In this document: positions 25,993 through 34,248 of the stretch, piece by piece
How positions within the stretch are numbered: the stretch's first letter is position 1
How the letters are laid out: the number at the start of each line of letters is the position of its first letter
Origin: Paenibacillus odorifer
Lineage (GTDB): Bacteria; Bacillota; Bacilli; Paenibacillales; Paenibacillaceae
Assembly: GCF_000758725.1 (NCBI RefSeq)
Contig: NZ_CP009428.1
Coordinates: 4,526,001-4,590,000, forward strand
Length of the DNA stretch: 64,000 bases
Reading direction: 5' to 3'
Position numbers and translations under genes: made by a program
Notes under the pieces: model-generated
Database searches by the model: none
What the model was told of the DNA's origin: nothing
Seen by the model: only the letters and a program-made list of their open reading frames with translations

Positions 25993-26862
25993 ATGTGTCA
26001 GCATCCATCAGTTCCACTCATGAATCATAATATTGTTTTTTATGGCGCAGGCTCCATGGCAGAAGCCATCGTTCGCGGGATGATTAGCCGCAATATCGTG
26101 AAGTCCGATAATGTCATCATGCTCAATCGCAGCAGCAGTGAACGTCTGGCAGAACTAAAAAGCCGTTATGGTGTAATAGGCACAAATGATCCCGAACAAA
26201 AAATAGAATACTTACGGAACGCACCAGTAATAGTACTGGCAATGAAACCTAAAGATGCTGCAGAATCCTTACGCGGACTAGGTCCAATTCTTTCTCCGGA
26301 TCAGATCGTAGTTTCTGTCATTGCAGGTCTATCTATTCGCACCATGCAAGGTCTACTTGGCAAAGCACAGCCTATTGTTCGCACAATGCCTAACACTTCC
26401 AGTTCCATCGGTCTGGGTGCCACTGGTCTAGCCTTCTCCAAAGAAGTAGACGAAAGAGGCCGTCGCCTTGCTCTTAATATCTTTGAGGCTGTCGGGCTTA
26501 CAACAGTCATTGATGAGGAACGTATGGAAACCTTGACCGGAATTTCAGGCAGCGGGCCTGCGTATATCTATTACATGATGGAAGCCATGATCGCCGCTGG
26601 TATCCGTGGTGGGCTGCCACTTGATCAAAGCACCGAATTAACTGTTCAAACAGTGCTGGGTGCTGCCCGAATGGTACAACAGACGGGAGAAGAACCCGCA
26701 GCACTCCGTAAGAAGGTTACTTCCCCTAACGGTTCAACACAAGCAGCTATAGAAGTGCTTGAACGAGGGGAATTCTTTGAAACTGTGATTGCTGCAGTTA
26801 ACCGATGTGCCGAGCGCTCACGTGAAATGGGTGCTGCCCTAGAGAAAGAGCTTCGTTCTTAA
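25993..26862 (+). CDS. proC: Pyrroline-5-carboxylate reductase
   Basis: 289 residues. Final step of proline synthesis. The NAD(P)-binding motif is FYGAGSMAEAIVRGM, and the family signature appears in GISGSGPAYIYYMMEA and VTSPNGSTQAAIEVL. Nine residues precede the usual ProC start, but AGGAGG is 9 bases from the first ATG, so that start is kept. Having proC in the same T-box operon as proBA makes the complete glutamate-to-proline route proline-tRNA-controlled. Confidence 0.96.
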   Translation: MCQHPSVPLMNHNIVFYGAGSMAEAIVRGMISRNIVKSDNVIMLNRSSSERLAELKSRYGVIGTNDPEQKIEYLRNAPVIVLAMKPKDAAESLRGLGPILSPDQIVVSVIAGLSIRTMQGLLGKAQPIVRTMPNTSSSIGLGATGLAFSKEVDERGRRLALNIFEAVGLTTVIDEERMETLTGISGSGPAYIYYMMEAMIAAGIRGGLPLDQSTELTVQTVLGAARMVQQTGEEPAALRKKVTSPNGSTQAAIEVLERGEFFETVIAAVNRCAERSREMGAALEKELRS

Positions 26863-26864
26863 CC

Positions 26865-26917
26865 AAAAAAAGATCGCAGTCCATCCCCTCATCGGGTGGG
26901 AAGCGATCTTTTTTTTA
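26865..26917. terminator. Bidirectional terminator between proC and the convergent membrane operon
   Basis: AAAAAAAGATCGC pairs with GCGATCTTTTTTT, with an inner CCATCC/GGGTGG stem. The T-run contains the stop codon of the minus-strand gene that ends at 26915. Confidence 0.92.
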
Positions 26918-27637
26918 TCTTGTTACAACATTTCCATAATTATCTCTTACGATTACCTTTAGATTTACAGGAGCCGCAATGGTCACGTTCAATGCATTCC
27001 TGGAGTTATCGAATACTAGATGTCTAGGTATGTCTCCTAAAATGACGTAAAATGTGTCTCCGACTTGTTTAGTTTGCAACAGCCGCTTCTCTTGCTCTTG
27101 CTTGAGTTGCCCTTCTGCCGTGGAATAACTCCCAAATACATTCAACTCGTTCCCAGCCGTTCGATCAACCATAATTCCATAAGGTTCAGCAGCCTGGATT
27201 ATAAGTGTGCCTACACCTGGAACATTCCCCTTCCATTCCGGCAAGGAATAATTCTCCTCCGTAGATGAGATCACATGTCTAAGTTCTTGTGTTAATCCTA
27301 AAGAGCTGACTCCTGCGAATACTAAACAGCACACTGCCAGAAATCCGACGAACAGAACACTTAGCACATCATAGTACATTTTCCCTTTACCACGGAACCA
27401 TAAGGTGTAAATTACAATTTCTAAACCAAGTAAGATAAAAATGAGCGGCCACCAAGCAAGCGTTGTCTCGAACACATCCGCTCCTTTCCACTGAGAGACC
27501 ATTATTAATGCCCCCAGAAATAAAAGGCTCAGTCCCATCGACAACGTACCTACACGCCAACTTCTAGATTTCCCTTCGTTCACTGGAAACTCGCTAGTTA
27601 CCATGACTCCCGGCTCTACTTCTACTGGATTATTCAA
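26915..27637 (-). CDS. LiaF-like membrane protein
   Basis: 240 residues. About four membrane segments lie between residues 28 and 120 (VGTLSMGLSLLFLGALIMVS, WWPLIFILLGLEIVIYTLW, VLSVLFVGFLAVCCLVFAGV among them), followed by a C-terminal soluble beta-rich domain of about 120 residues (NELNVFGSYS, NALNVTIAAPVNLKVIVRDN) resembling LiaF or DUF4097-type sheets. LiaF-type proteins sense or dampen envelope stress signals. It overlaps the preceding gene by 4 bases and ends the sigma/anti-sigma operon, which supports an envelope-related role. Family placement is by pattern only. Confidence 0.7.
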   Translation of the reverse strand: MNNPVEVEPGVMVTSEFPVNEGKSRSWRVGTLSMGLSLLFLGALIMVSQWKGADVFETTLAWWPLIFILLGLEIVIYTLWFRGKGKMYYDVLSVLFVGFLAVCCLVFAGVSSLGLTQELRHVISSTEENYSLPEWKGNVPGVGTLIIQAAEPYGIMVDRTAGNELNVFGSYSTAEGQLKQEQEKRLLQTKQVGDTFYVILGDIPRHLVFDNSRNALNVTIAAPVNLKVIVRDNYGNVVTR

Positions 27638-28740
27638 GATTGACCCCCCGCCCCTTTTCTACTCTTATTATTCTTACTTCCAGTCATCAGCTTCACCCCA
27701 CCACCAATCAATAACACGGAGACGACAATGGTCTTAAAATATTCATTTACGCGATATTCCAGCCGCCATTCTGGAAATCTGATATCGATGGCAGGAACTG
27801 CGACATTCACAACAATAAAGTATAATCCGAGACACATCAGGACTGCTCCGAGCCAGCCTTGATGATTTAAGAAACCTTCGATAACCGGCTTATCCTGCAA
27901 AGGTTCACGTCCATATCGGCTAACTAACTGTAAGCCATCGAATAAGCTATAGAACCAAATGACCGGGATAAGGAAAAAGAGCAATGTTAACCGCAATAGA
28001 TCCATGACATAAATACTTCCTAAGAAAAGAAGCATGAGCTGGAGCCCTCTTTTTTGCAGTCCCAGATACATCTGTCCAGCACCAGGAAATGCGGATAGTA
28101 ATGTCGCTAATACTTTGCTGCGTCGTCCTTCCTCACGTCCAGCCTCCATCTCTTCGAATAATGTGCGGTCAACAAGCATTTCTCCTGCTTGTTTACGATG
28201 GATCAACTGAACTGCATCAAACATGCAATACAGCCAAATTACTGGCAATACTCCAAACAGCAGCAAAAATGCATCACTCGAAGTAATTCCGGCCAAGAAC
28301 AACATAACGGTCATGAATCCGAAAAAAGAAATCAGAAAGGATAGTCCACGCTGCATCAGCCCCATATGAAAATGACCCAATCCAGGAATGAAAGACAATA
28401 AGATGACATGCACACGTTCATTATCCTCCGTCTTTACGGGCATAGTAGAACTAAAATCCAGCATTGATCCATCAGGCGCTACAATTGGAGTGGGCATTTG
28501 CAGTAATTTAATTACCAGATGAATCATCGAAAGGATCCATAGAAGTAAGAATCCGATCACTCCCAATGCCAGAATTCCCTCATCCCCTTCAGCCATAGCG
28601 ATTAAGAATGACATAAATAACACACCAAAGCTTAGCAAAAAATAAACAATCCCTTGTGGGCGTCTTCCCATATAATAATGACCTGCTCCAGGAATCATAT
28701 TAAGAAAAAGACCCTTAATTTTATTACGCTGCTGTTGCAT
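27634..28740 (-). CDS. Polytopic membrane protein with three TM2-like repeats
   Basis: 368 residues with an internal threefold repeat. Each unit begins with a glycine motif and an aromatic-Gly-Arg or Gln/Lys-Arg-Gly turn, then two hydrophobic helices and WxxSxxD or WLYCMFDAVQL-type loops: MIPGAGHYYMGRRPQG (about 14), FIPGLGHFHMGLMQRG (about 117) and AFPGAGQMYLGLQKRG (about 214). Two more segments end the protein. The pattern resembles TM2-domain proteins, but a triplication with this spacing is not a family I can name. It sits between a probable anti-sigma factor and a LiaF-like protein and overlaps the latter by 4 bases. Confidence 0.75.
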   Translation of the reverse strand: MQQQRNKIKGLFLNMIPGAGHYYMGRRPQGIVYFLLSFGVLFMSFLIAMAEGDEGILALGVIGFLLLWILSMIHLVIKLLQMPTPIVAPDGSMLDFSSTMPVKTEDNERVHVILLSFIPGLGHFHMGLMQRGLSFLISFFGFMTVMLFLAGITSSDAFLLLFGVLPVIWLYCMFDAVQLIHRKQAGEMLVDRTLFEEMEAGREEGRRSKVLATLLSAFPGAGQMYLGLQKRGLQLMLLFLGSIYVMDLLRLTLLFFLIPVIWFYSLFDGLQLVSRYGREPLQDKPVIEGFLNHQGWLGAVLMCLGLYFIVVNVAVPAIDIRFPEWRLEYRVNEYFKTIVVSVLLIGGGVKLMTGSKNNKSRKGAGGQS

Positions 28741-28755
28741 TGTTCATTTCTCCTC

Positions 28756-29253
28756 TCATTTCTGTCTTCCGTCCATAATCCGGCTCAACCATCCGCTGGT
28801 GGCTTGCATGAATTGTTCGCTATAAGATGGCGAATTATCTTTCTTAGGGACAATAAGCTCCATTTCACCCGTGAGTAACTTATCAAACATCCCGGAAGAC
28901 ATAATCAACAGCGTTAACGAAGCAGCAACGGCATAATGAAAGATTGTTTTTTCATACCAGCGATAACGCCGTGATCCTTCTTCTTTCCCCGCTACTTCTT
29001 CTATGACTACTGAAGATCTCACCGTAGCAACCCAATCTCCCATAACTCTCTCTGTAAAAGCAGACGAATTCTCCAATGAAGGCAGATCCTCCTTTAGCTC
29101 ATCCAGCATCTCCATGTATGAAACAAATGTGTCTTCATCCTTGAGCAGCATTAGTTCCCATTCTTCTCGCTCTATACTATCTTCTTGCCCTTCAAGATAA
29201 GCTTTTGCCTGCTCGCGGCGAATTAGGTTTTCTCCACTCTTCATCATAGCCAT
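28756..29253 (-). CDS. Probable membrane-bound anti-sigma factor
   Basis: About 165 residues: an acidic N-terminal half (cytoplasmic, about 1-105) without a zinc-binding His-Cys-Cys motif, one membrane segment (HYAVAASLTLLIMSSGMF, about 125-142) and a short outside tail. This is the layout of anti-sigma factors encoded next to ECF sigma genes. The start is taken as the ATG at 29253, inside the last codons of the sigma gene and 4 bases after GGAGG; ATGs at 29247 and 29244 are alternatives. Overlap with the sigma gene implies coupled translation and a matched pair. Confidence 0.75.
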   Translation of the reverse strand: MAMMKSGENLIRREQAKAYLEGQEDSIEREEWELMLLKDEDTFVSYMEMLDELKEDLPSLENSSAFTERVMGDWVATVRSSVVIEEVAGKEEGSRRYRWYEKTIFHYAVAASLTLLIMSSGMFDKLLTGEMELIVPKKDNSPSYSEQFMQATSGWLSRIMDGRQK

Positions 29254-29792
29254 TCGTCCTCCTTCCAATGTTTTCGCATCCATTGTCTCGCCCTATATAG
29301 TCTGGACTCCACCGTCTTCAGAGTAATTTCATTTTCAGCAGCAATTTGCTCATATTTTTTATTTTCCAGATAATAAGCCACCATAATTTCCCGATGACCC
29401 TCCGGTAAATTGTTGATCTCACCCGACAGACGATTCATCCGGTCACGACGGACAACAGTGGCTAGTACATCCTCCTCATTAGAAGGTGTCTGGCTCAGCA
29501 CAAGCTCATAGTCAACAGGTAACTCTCGTAGCCGATCACGTTTACGTTTGGCATCAATAGCCTTATTTAAGGCGATCCGCGTAATCCATGATTTTAAGCC
29601 TTGATAACGGTAGTCAGGGAGAGATTTATACATCTGAAGAAAAGCTTCCTGAGCAGCGTCTTCAGCCCCTTTGGCTTCACGTAATACAGAATAGGTGATT
29701 TTGTATATATGCTGACTGTATGTATTTACAAACTGGCGAAACGCATCTTCGTCTCCTTGGCAAATCCGCTTGATTAATAGCTCTTCCTCAAT
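29244..29792 (-). CDS. ECF-type RNA polymerase sigma factor with an ATT start codon
   Basis: 182 residues if begun at ATT 29792. Sigma-70 region 2 is read as FRQFVNTYSQHIYKITYSVL and GAEDAAQEAFLQMYKSLPDY, with SWITRIALNKAIDAKRKRD; region 4 follows (LPEGHREIMVAYYLENKKYE, ENEITLKTVESRLYRARQWM). The first ATG (29633) would cut off most of region 2. Reading upstream in frame there is no ATG, GTG, TTG or CTG before a stop, but ATT GAG GAA GAG CTA begins a standard ECF N-terminus and sits 8 bases after AGGAGG (29801-29806). It overlaps its anti-sigma gene by 10 bases. Confidence 0.85.
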   Translation of the reverse strand: MEEELLIKRICQGDEDAFRQFVNTYSQHIYKITYSVLREAKGAEDAAQEAFLQMYKSLPDYRYQGLKSWITRIALNKAIDAKRKRDRLRELPVDYELVLSQTPSNEEDVLATVVRRDRMNRLSGEINNLPEGHREIMVAYYLENKKYEQIAAENEITLKTVESRLYRARQWMRKHWKEDEWL

Positions 29793-29860
29793 GACTCTCC
29801 CCTCCTTCCCACAGCAATAGACGCTGAGATCTTCGCCTACCCCTGCACTTATCTAAAAAA

Positions 29861-29911
29861 ATAAAAAAAGAACCGTACAGACTCTAGCAATAGCTAAAGC
29901 AATACGGTTCT
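29861..29911 (-). terminator. Intrinsic terminator after dnaD
   Basis: AGAACCGTA (29869-29877) pairs with TACGGTTCT (29903-29911), with a TAGC/GCTA inner stem; seven Ts follow on the minus strand. Confidence 0.85.
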
Positions 29912-29923
29912 CTCCTAAACGAT

Positions 29924-30676
29924 CTATCTTCCACCATTGCGGAATTTTTGTGTATACGTCTTAACATCCTGAGCGTTCTTGACCCGGTTACGGGCCCATT
30001 CCAGCAATATCCGGTCGATATAACGAAAATGAACCTTCCCCGCAAATACGGATTCCTTGAGTGCTAATAGAATCAGCTCTTCAGGATATCGGTCTTGATC
30101 CACCCAGCTGGAAATCGTCTCACATTCCATTGGAGACAGCGGGCGCCCGAATTCCTTCTCGAAAATACTGAATAGATTCCGGCTCTCCTCTTTATCTCCA
30201 AGTGAAGAAGGAGATGTGGGGGGAGTTCCGAATCCTCCACCTGACGCAGCAGCCCGGGGAGCTGATGTTCCATATGCTCCCTTGTCCTTATCTTGCTCAT
30301 TTTCTTGTACAGCTGTCGCAAGATAAGCACCTAGCTTTCCATATAGCCCTGAGAAATTGTAGCGTTCATAATGGATATCTCTTAGCTCATCGTTGTCTCC
30401 ATCGATGCTAATGAAACCTTCCTTCATGAGCTTCTGCAATTCTCCGGCTAGAACGGAAATGCTACGACCAGTTACAACCTGAAGCTCCTCCAGAGAAGGG
30501 AACTCAATCCCTTCTACTTGCCTGAAGGAGAGCAGATGAATCAGCAGCATGGCTTCACTTCCGCTTAAATTCAGCTTCCGGTAATACTTCAGTAAAGCGT
30601 AAGGTATGACGGCCATTCCGTTCTCCAGACCGAAGGAGACGCCTTCGCTCCAGGTACTCCATGTCTTGCCGTCCAT
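29924..30676 (-). CDS. dnaD: DnaD-domain replication initiation protein
   Basis: 250 residues. The N-terminal winged-helix domain (about 1-115) contains PYALLKYYRKLNLSGSEAML and LQVVTGRSISVLAGELQKLM; the C-terminal DnaD/DnaB2 domain (about 160-240) has FSIFEKEFGRPLSPMECETI, RYIDRILLEWARNRVKN and ends with a disordered tail. DnaD helps load helicase at oriC and at restart sites. The start MDGKTW at 30676 follows AAGGGGG; an in-frame ATG 96 bases upstream lies inside the asnS stop region. asnS-dnaD is the conserved Bacillales pair. Confidence 0.93.
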   Translation of the reverse strand: MDGKTWSTWSEGVSFGLENGMAVIPYALLKYYRKLNLSGSEAMLLIHLLSFRQVEGIEFPSLEELQVVTGRSISVLAGELQKLMKEGFISIDGDNDELRDIHYERYNFSGLYGKLGAYLATAVQENEQDKDKGAYGTSAPRAAASGGGFGTPPTSPSSLGDKEESRNLFSIFEKEFGRPLSPMECETISSWVDQDRYPEELILLALKESVFAGKVHFRYIDRILLEWARNRVKNAQDVKTYTQKFRNGGR

Positions 30677-30707
30677 GTGCTTCCCCCTTTGTTCAAATCC
30701 TAAGAAC

Positions 30708-32006
30708 TTATGGGTAGAGGCGGTACAGTGTACGTGGGAATGGAATAGTCTCACGTACATGGTCAAGACCACAGATCCAAGCTACAGTACGCTCAAGCCC
30801 AAGTCCAAAACCGGAGTGAGGTACAGATCCGTAAGTACGCAGATCCATGTACCATTTATAAGAATCCATCGAAAGATTGTGCTCTTTATAACGCTCTTCA
30901 AGCAGTGCAGGATCATCGATCCGCTGTGAACCCCCAATAATCTCTCCATAACCTTCAGGAGCGATCATATCAGCACACAGTACGACTTCAGGACGATTTG
31001 GATCCGGCTTCATGTAGAACGCTTTGAATGAAGCAGGATAATGAGTAATAAATACAGGTTTATCGTATGCTTCAGCGATTGCTGTTTCATGAGGTGCACC
31101 GAAATCATCACCCCAAGCAATATCTTCAAAGCCTTTATCATTCAAGAACTTGATCGCATCGTCATAAGTAATGCGTGGGAATGGTGCTTTGATATTCTCC
31201 AGCTTGGAAATATCGCGGCCTACCGCTTCCAACTCCGCACGGCAATTCTTCAATACGGATTGCACTACGAAGCTAATAAACTCTTCCTGAACCTTCAAGC
31301 TTTCTTCATGATCTGTGAAGGCCATTTCCGGCTCGATCATCCAGAACTCGATCAAGTGGCGACGAGTCTTAGATTTCTCCGCACGGAAGGTTGGTCCAAA
31401 GGAATATACACGGCCCAGTGCCATAGCTGCAGCTTCCATGTATAACTGTCCGCTTTGGGTCAGGTAAGCATCCTCATCGAAGTATTTCGTGTGGAACAAG
31501 TTAGTAGTTCCCTCTGCTGACGTTGGCGTCAGAATCGGAGGATCCACCTTTGTAAATCCGCTCTCGTTGAAGAACTGTTGAATTGCCCGGATAATCTCCG
31601 CACGAATAACCAGAACAGCCCGCTGCTTCGAGGCACGGAGCCAGAGGTGACGGTGATCCATCAAGAAATCAACGCCATGCTCTTTCGGAGTAATTGGATA
31701 ATTCTCTGTAAGGTGCAGAAGTTCAATTCCGGTAACAGTCATTTCAAAACCGGATTGACTGCGAGGCTCCTCACGAATAATACCAGTCACATACAATGAG
31801 CTTTCCTGCGTGAGGCTCTTAGCTGCGTCCCATACCTCTTCAGGCACTTCTGATTTCACTACAACTCCCTGAATATAACCTGTACCATCGCGAAGCTGCA
31901 GGAACTGAATTTTACCACTGGAGCGCTTGTTGTTTACCCAACAACCGATAACAACACTTTCTCCAACATGTTCATTCACGTTCTTGATTACACTCTTGTT
32001 AGCCAT
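30708..32006 (-). CDS. asnS: Asparagine--tRNA ligase
   Basis: 432 residues, class IIb synthetase. N-terminal OB-fold anticodon domain (about 15-110, VVIGCWVNNKRSSGKIQFLQ), then the catalytic core with motif 2 FRAEKSKTRRHLIEFWMIE and motif 3 GFGLGLERTVAWICGLD ending in TIPFPR. It charges tRNA-Asn. It lies between ackA and dnaD on one strand with short gaps, so it is probably read from the hbd promoter. No T-box precedes it. Confidence 0.96.
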   Translation of the reverse strand: MANKSVIKNVNEHVGESVVIGCWVNNKRSSGKIQFLQLRDGTGYIQGVVVKSEVPEEVWDAAKSLTQESSLYVTGIIREEPRSQSGFEMTVTGIELLHLTENYPITPKEHGVDFLMDHRHLWLRASKQRAVLVIRAEIIRAIQQFFNESGFTKVDPPILTPTSAEGTTNLFHTKYFDEDAYLTQSGQLYMEAAAMALGRVYSFGPTFRAEKSKTRRHLIEFWMIEPEMAFTDHEESLKVQEEFISFVVQSVLKNCRAELEAVGRDISKLENIKAPFPRITYDDAIKFLNDKGFEDIAWGDDFGAPHETAIAEAYDKPVFITHYPASFKAFYMKPDPNRPEVVLCADMIAPEGYGEIIGGSQRIDDPALLEERYKEHNLSMDSYKWYMDLRTYGSVPHSGFGLGLERTVAWICGLDHVRETIPFPRTLYRLYP

Positions 32007-32027
32007 GCCTTCAATCTCTCCTCTAAT

Positions 32028-33236
32028 TTAGCCGTTAATTCCTTGCACAATACGGTTTGTATCACGTGCGATGACAAGTTCTTCGTTAGTCGGAACTACA
32101 AGCACCTGCACTTTGGAATCTACCGTAGAGATACGACGCGGGTCGCCGGAGCGAACTTTGTTAGCTTCAACATCCAACTCAATACCCAGGAACGTAAGGT
32201 TATTTAGCAGTTTCTCACGTAGCAATGAAGCATTTTCACCAACACCAGCAGTGAATACGATAGCATCTACACCGTTCATAGCAGCCGCATAAGAACCGAT
32301 ATACTTGCGCAAGCGGTACTCATACATTTCAAAAGCTAGCGTGGAATTAGGCTCACCTTTTTCCATACCCTCAATAATATCACGCATATCACTGCTTACG
32401 CCCGAAATTGCTAGGAGTCCACTATGTTTGTTCAACATGGAGTTAACTTCTCCTACGGACAATTCTTCCTTATTCATCACGTAAGGAACAATTGCTGGAT
32501 CAAGATCACCACTGCGAGTCCCCATCATCAAACCTTCCAGAGGAGTCATACCCATGGAAGTATCCACAGACACTCCATCTTGAACTGCAGTTACGCTACC
32601 TCCGTTACCGATATGACAAGTAATGATCTTCAGATCTTCCAACGGACGCTCCAAGTACTCCGCAGCAGCTTTGCTTACGAAGTCGTGTGATGTACCGTGT
32701 GCGCCATACCGACGAACTTTATATTTATTGTACAGTACTCTAGGAATCGCGTACATATAAGCTTTTTCAGGCATTGTTTGGTGGAATGCAGTATCGAATA
32801 CAACAACCTGCGGTACACCCGGCATATTTACTTCAGAAGCCGTAATCCCCATCATTGCTGCTGGGTTATGCAGTGGTGCAAGGTCAAACAATTGACGAAT
32901 TTTAGTCTTGGCATCAGCGTCCACAAGTGCGGAAGCTTTGAAGAATTCACCACCATGTACTACACGGTGACCCACAGCATTGATTTCTTTAATGGATTCA
33001 ATAACGCCATGCTCTTTATCCGTTAGGCAAGCTAGAACTTTACGAATCGCTGTGTTATGCTCCAAAATTTCACTTACTTCTGTTACTTCAGCTTTACCAG
33101 TAGGTTTATGGTTCAGAATGGAGGAATCCATCCCGATACGTTCCACCAAACCTTTAGCCAAAACGGATTCATCAGCCATATTGTACAATTGATATTTTAA
33201 AGAAGAACTACCGGAGTTAATTACTAGAATATTCAT
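32028..33236 (-). CDS. ackA: Acetate kinase
   Basis: 402 residues. It interconverts acetyl phosphate plus ADP and acetate plus ATP in overflow metabolism. Markers are LVINSGSSSLKYQL at the N-terminus, GHRVVHGGE, the phosphate-binding loop ITCHIGNGGS and FTAGVGENAS. The ATG overlaps the stop codon of the dehydrogenase gene upstream (ATGA), so the two are coupled. Pairing with a hydroxyacyl-CoA dehydrogenase and asnS is unusual; no pta gene is in the window. Confidence 0.97.
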   Translation of the reverse strand: MNILVINSGSSSLKYQLYNMADESVLAKGLVERIGMDSSILNHKPTGKAEVTEVSEILEHNTAIRKVLACLTDKEHGVIESIKEINAVGHRVVHGGEFFKASALVDADAKTKIRQLFDLAPLHNPAAMMGITASEVNMPGVPQVVVFDTAFHQTMPEKAYMYAIPRVLYNKYKVRRYGAHGTSHDFVSKAAAEYLERPLEDLKIITCHIGNGGSVTAVQDGVSVDTSMGMTPLEGLMMGTRSGDLDPAIVPYVMNKEELSVGEVNSMLNKHSGLLAISGVSSDMRDIIEGMEKGEPNSTLAFEMYEYRLRKYIGSYAAAMNGVDAIVFTAGVGENASLLREKLLNNLTFLGIELDVEANKVRSGDPRRISTVDSKVQVLVVPTNEELVIARDTNRIVQGING

Positions 33237-34105
33237 ATACGGTCACCATCCTTGTCGTACTGGAAGAAGCCTTCGCCTGATTTCATACCCAATTGTCCTG
33301 CACGCACCATCTTCTTAAGGATCGTGGAAGGACGATATTTCAGCTCACCATATTCACGGAACATATTTTCAAGTGCAGCAAGAACCGAATCCAGACCGAA
33401 TCTGTCAGCCATTTCAAGCGGTCCATATTGGAATTGATAACCAATACGCATAGCATCGTCAATATCCTGTGCGGAGGCAACGCCTTCTTGCAGCACGTGC
33501 ATAGCTTCATTGATAAACAAGCAAATGAGGCGTGATGTTACAAATCCTGGGGATTCATAAATCATTACACCTTTTTTCTCAACAATTTCATCAACAAAGG
33601 ATTTTGTATCTTCAAAAGTAGCATCTGAAGTTTTCAGACCGCGTACAATTTCAACAAGATCCACTTTAGCTACAGGGTATATGAAATGCATTCCGATCAC
33701 GCGTTCCGGATACATTGTAGAACTTGCAAGTTCAGTCAAGCTAAGTGTTGACGTATTGCTGGCAAGAATAATGTGGTTTGGACATACTTGATCCAGTTGA
33801 TTTAATATTTTTTTCTTTTCTTCTAAATCCTCAACGATTGTTTCGATAACCATGTCACAAGAGCTCAGCTCTGCGAAATGTGTCACTTTTTGAATGCGGC
33901 TAAGAATCAGCTTCTTCTCAGCTTGAGTGATCGCCCATTTCTCCAGTTGCTTATCTAGACTTGTCTCGATCATTTCGTAGGAGTAGTCCAGTTTCTCAGG
34001 GGTTTTCTCCACCAGCAATACATCCAGGCCCTTGGCTGCCAGCATTTCGGCAATCCCTTGTCCCATTGTGCCACCGCCGATGACACCAATTTTCTTGAAA
34101 TTCAT
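33233..34105 (-). CDS. 3-hydroxybutyryl-CoA / 3-hydroxyacyl-CoA dehydrogenase
   Basis: 290 residues, the single-domain short form (Hbd/MmgB type). NAD-binding motif GVIGGGTMGQGIAEMLA at the start, then ASNTSTLSLTELAS and GMHFIYPVAKVDLVEIV with catalytic His, and a C-terminal dimerisation domain with GFVTSRLICLFINEAMHVL. It oxidises 3-hydroxybutyryl-CoA or runs in reverse in butyrate-type pathways. No thiolase or crotonase lies nearby; its partner here is ackA, 4 bases overlapping. First gene of the hbd-ackA-asnS-dnaD run. Confidence 0.92.
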   Translation of the reverse strand: MNFKKIGVIGGGTMGQGIAEMLAAKGLDVLLVEKTPEKLDYSYEMIETSLDKQLEKWAITQAEKKLILSRIQKVTHFAELSSCDMVIETIVEDLEEKKKILNQLDQVCPNHIILASNTSTLSLTELASSTMYPERVIGMHFIYPVAKVDLVEIVRGLKTSDATFEDTKSFVDEIVEKKGVMIYESPGFVTSRLICLFINEAMHVLQEGVASAQDIDDAMRIGYQFQYGPLEMADRFGLDSVLAALENMFREYGELKYRPSTILKKMVRAGQLGMKSGEGFFQYDKDGDRI

Positions 34106-34214
34106 AAAAAAGTCTCCATCCTTTCAGGTATCTATACTTTTGTATTGTACCTTGTCTGTCGCAAAAATTTATAAAGCCCGACATATAATGATATCTTAGC
34201 ATGCCTGAAAAGTA

Positions 34215-34248
34215 AAAAAAAATAACCAGCATAAATATTTATGCTGGT
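34215..34248 (-). terminator. Terminator overlapping the stop of the FtsH-like gene
   Basis: ACCAGCATAAATATTTATGCTGGT (given as two 12-base arms, ACCAGCATAAAT and ATTTATGCTGGT, 34225-34248) is a perfect palindrome followed on the minus strand by nine Ts. The stop codon TAA lies inside the stem. Confidence 0.85.
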
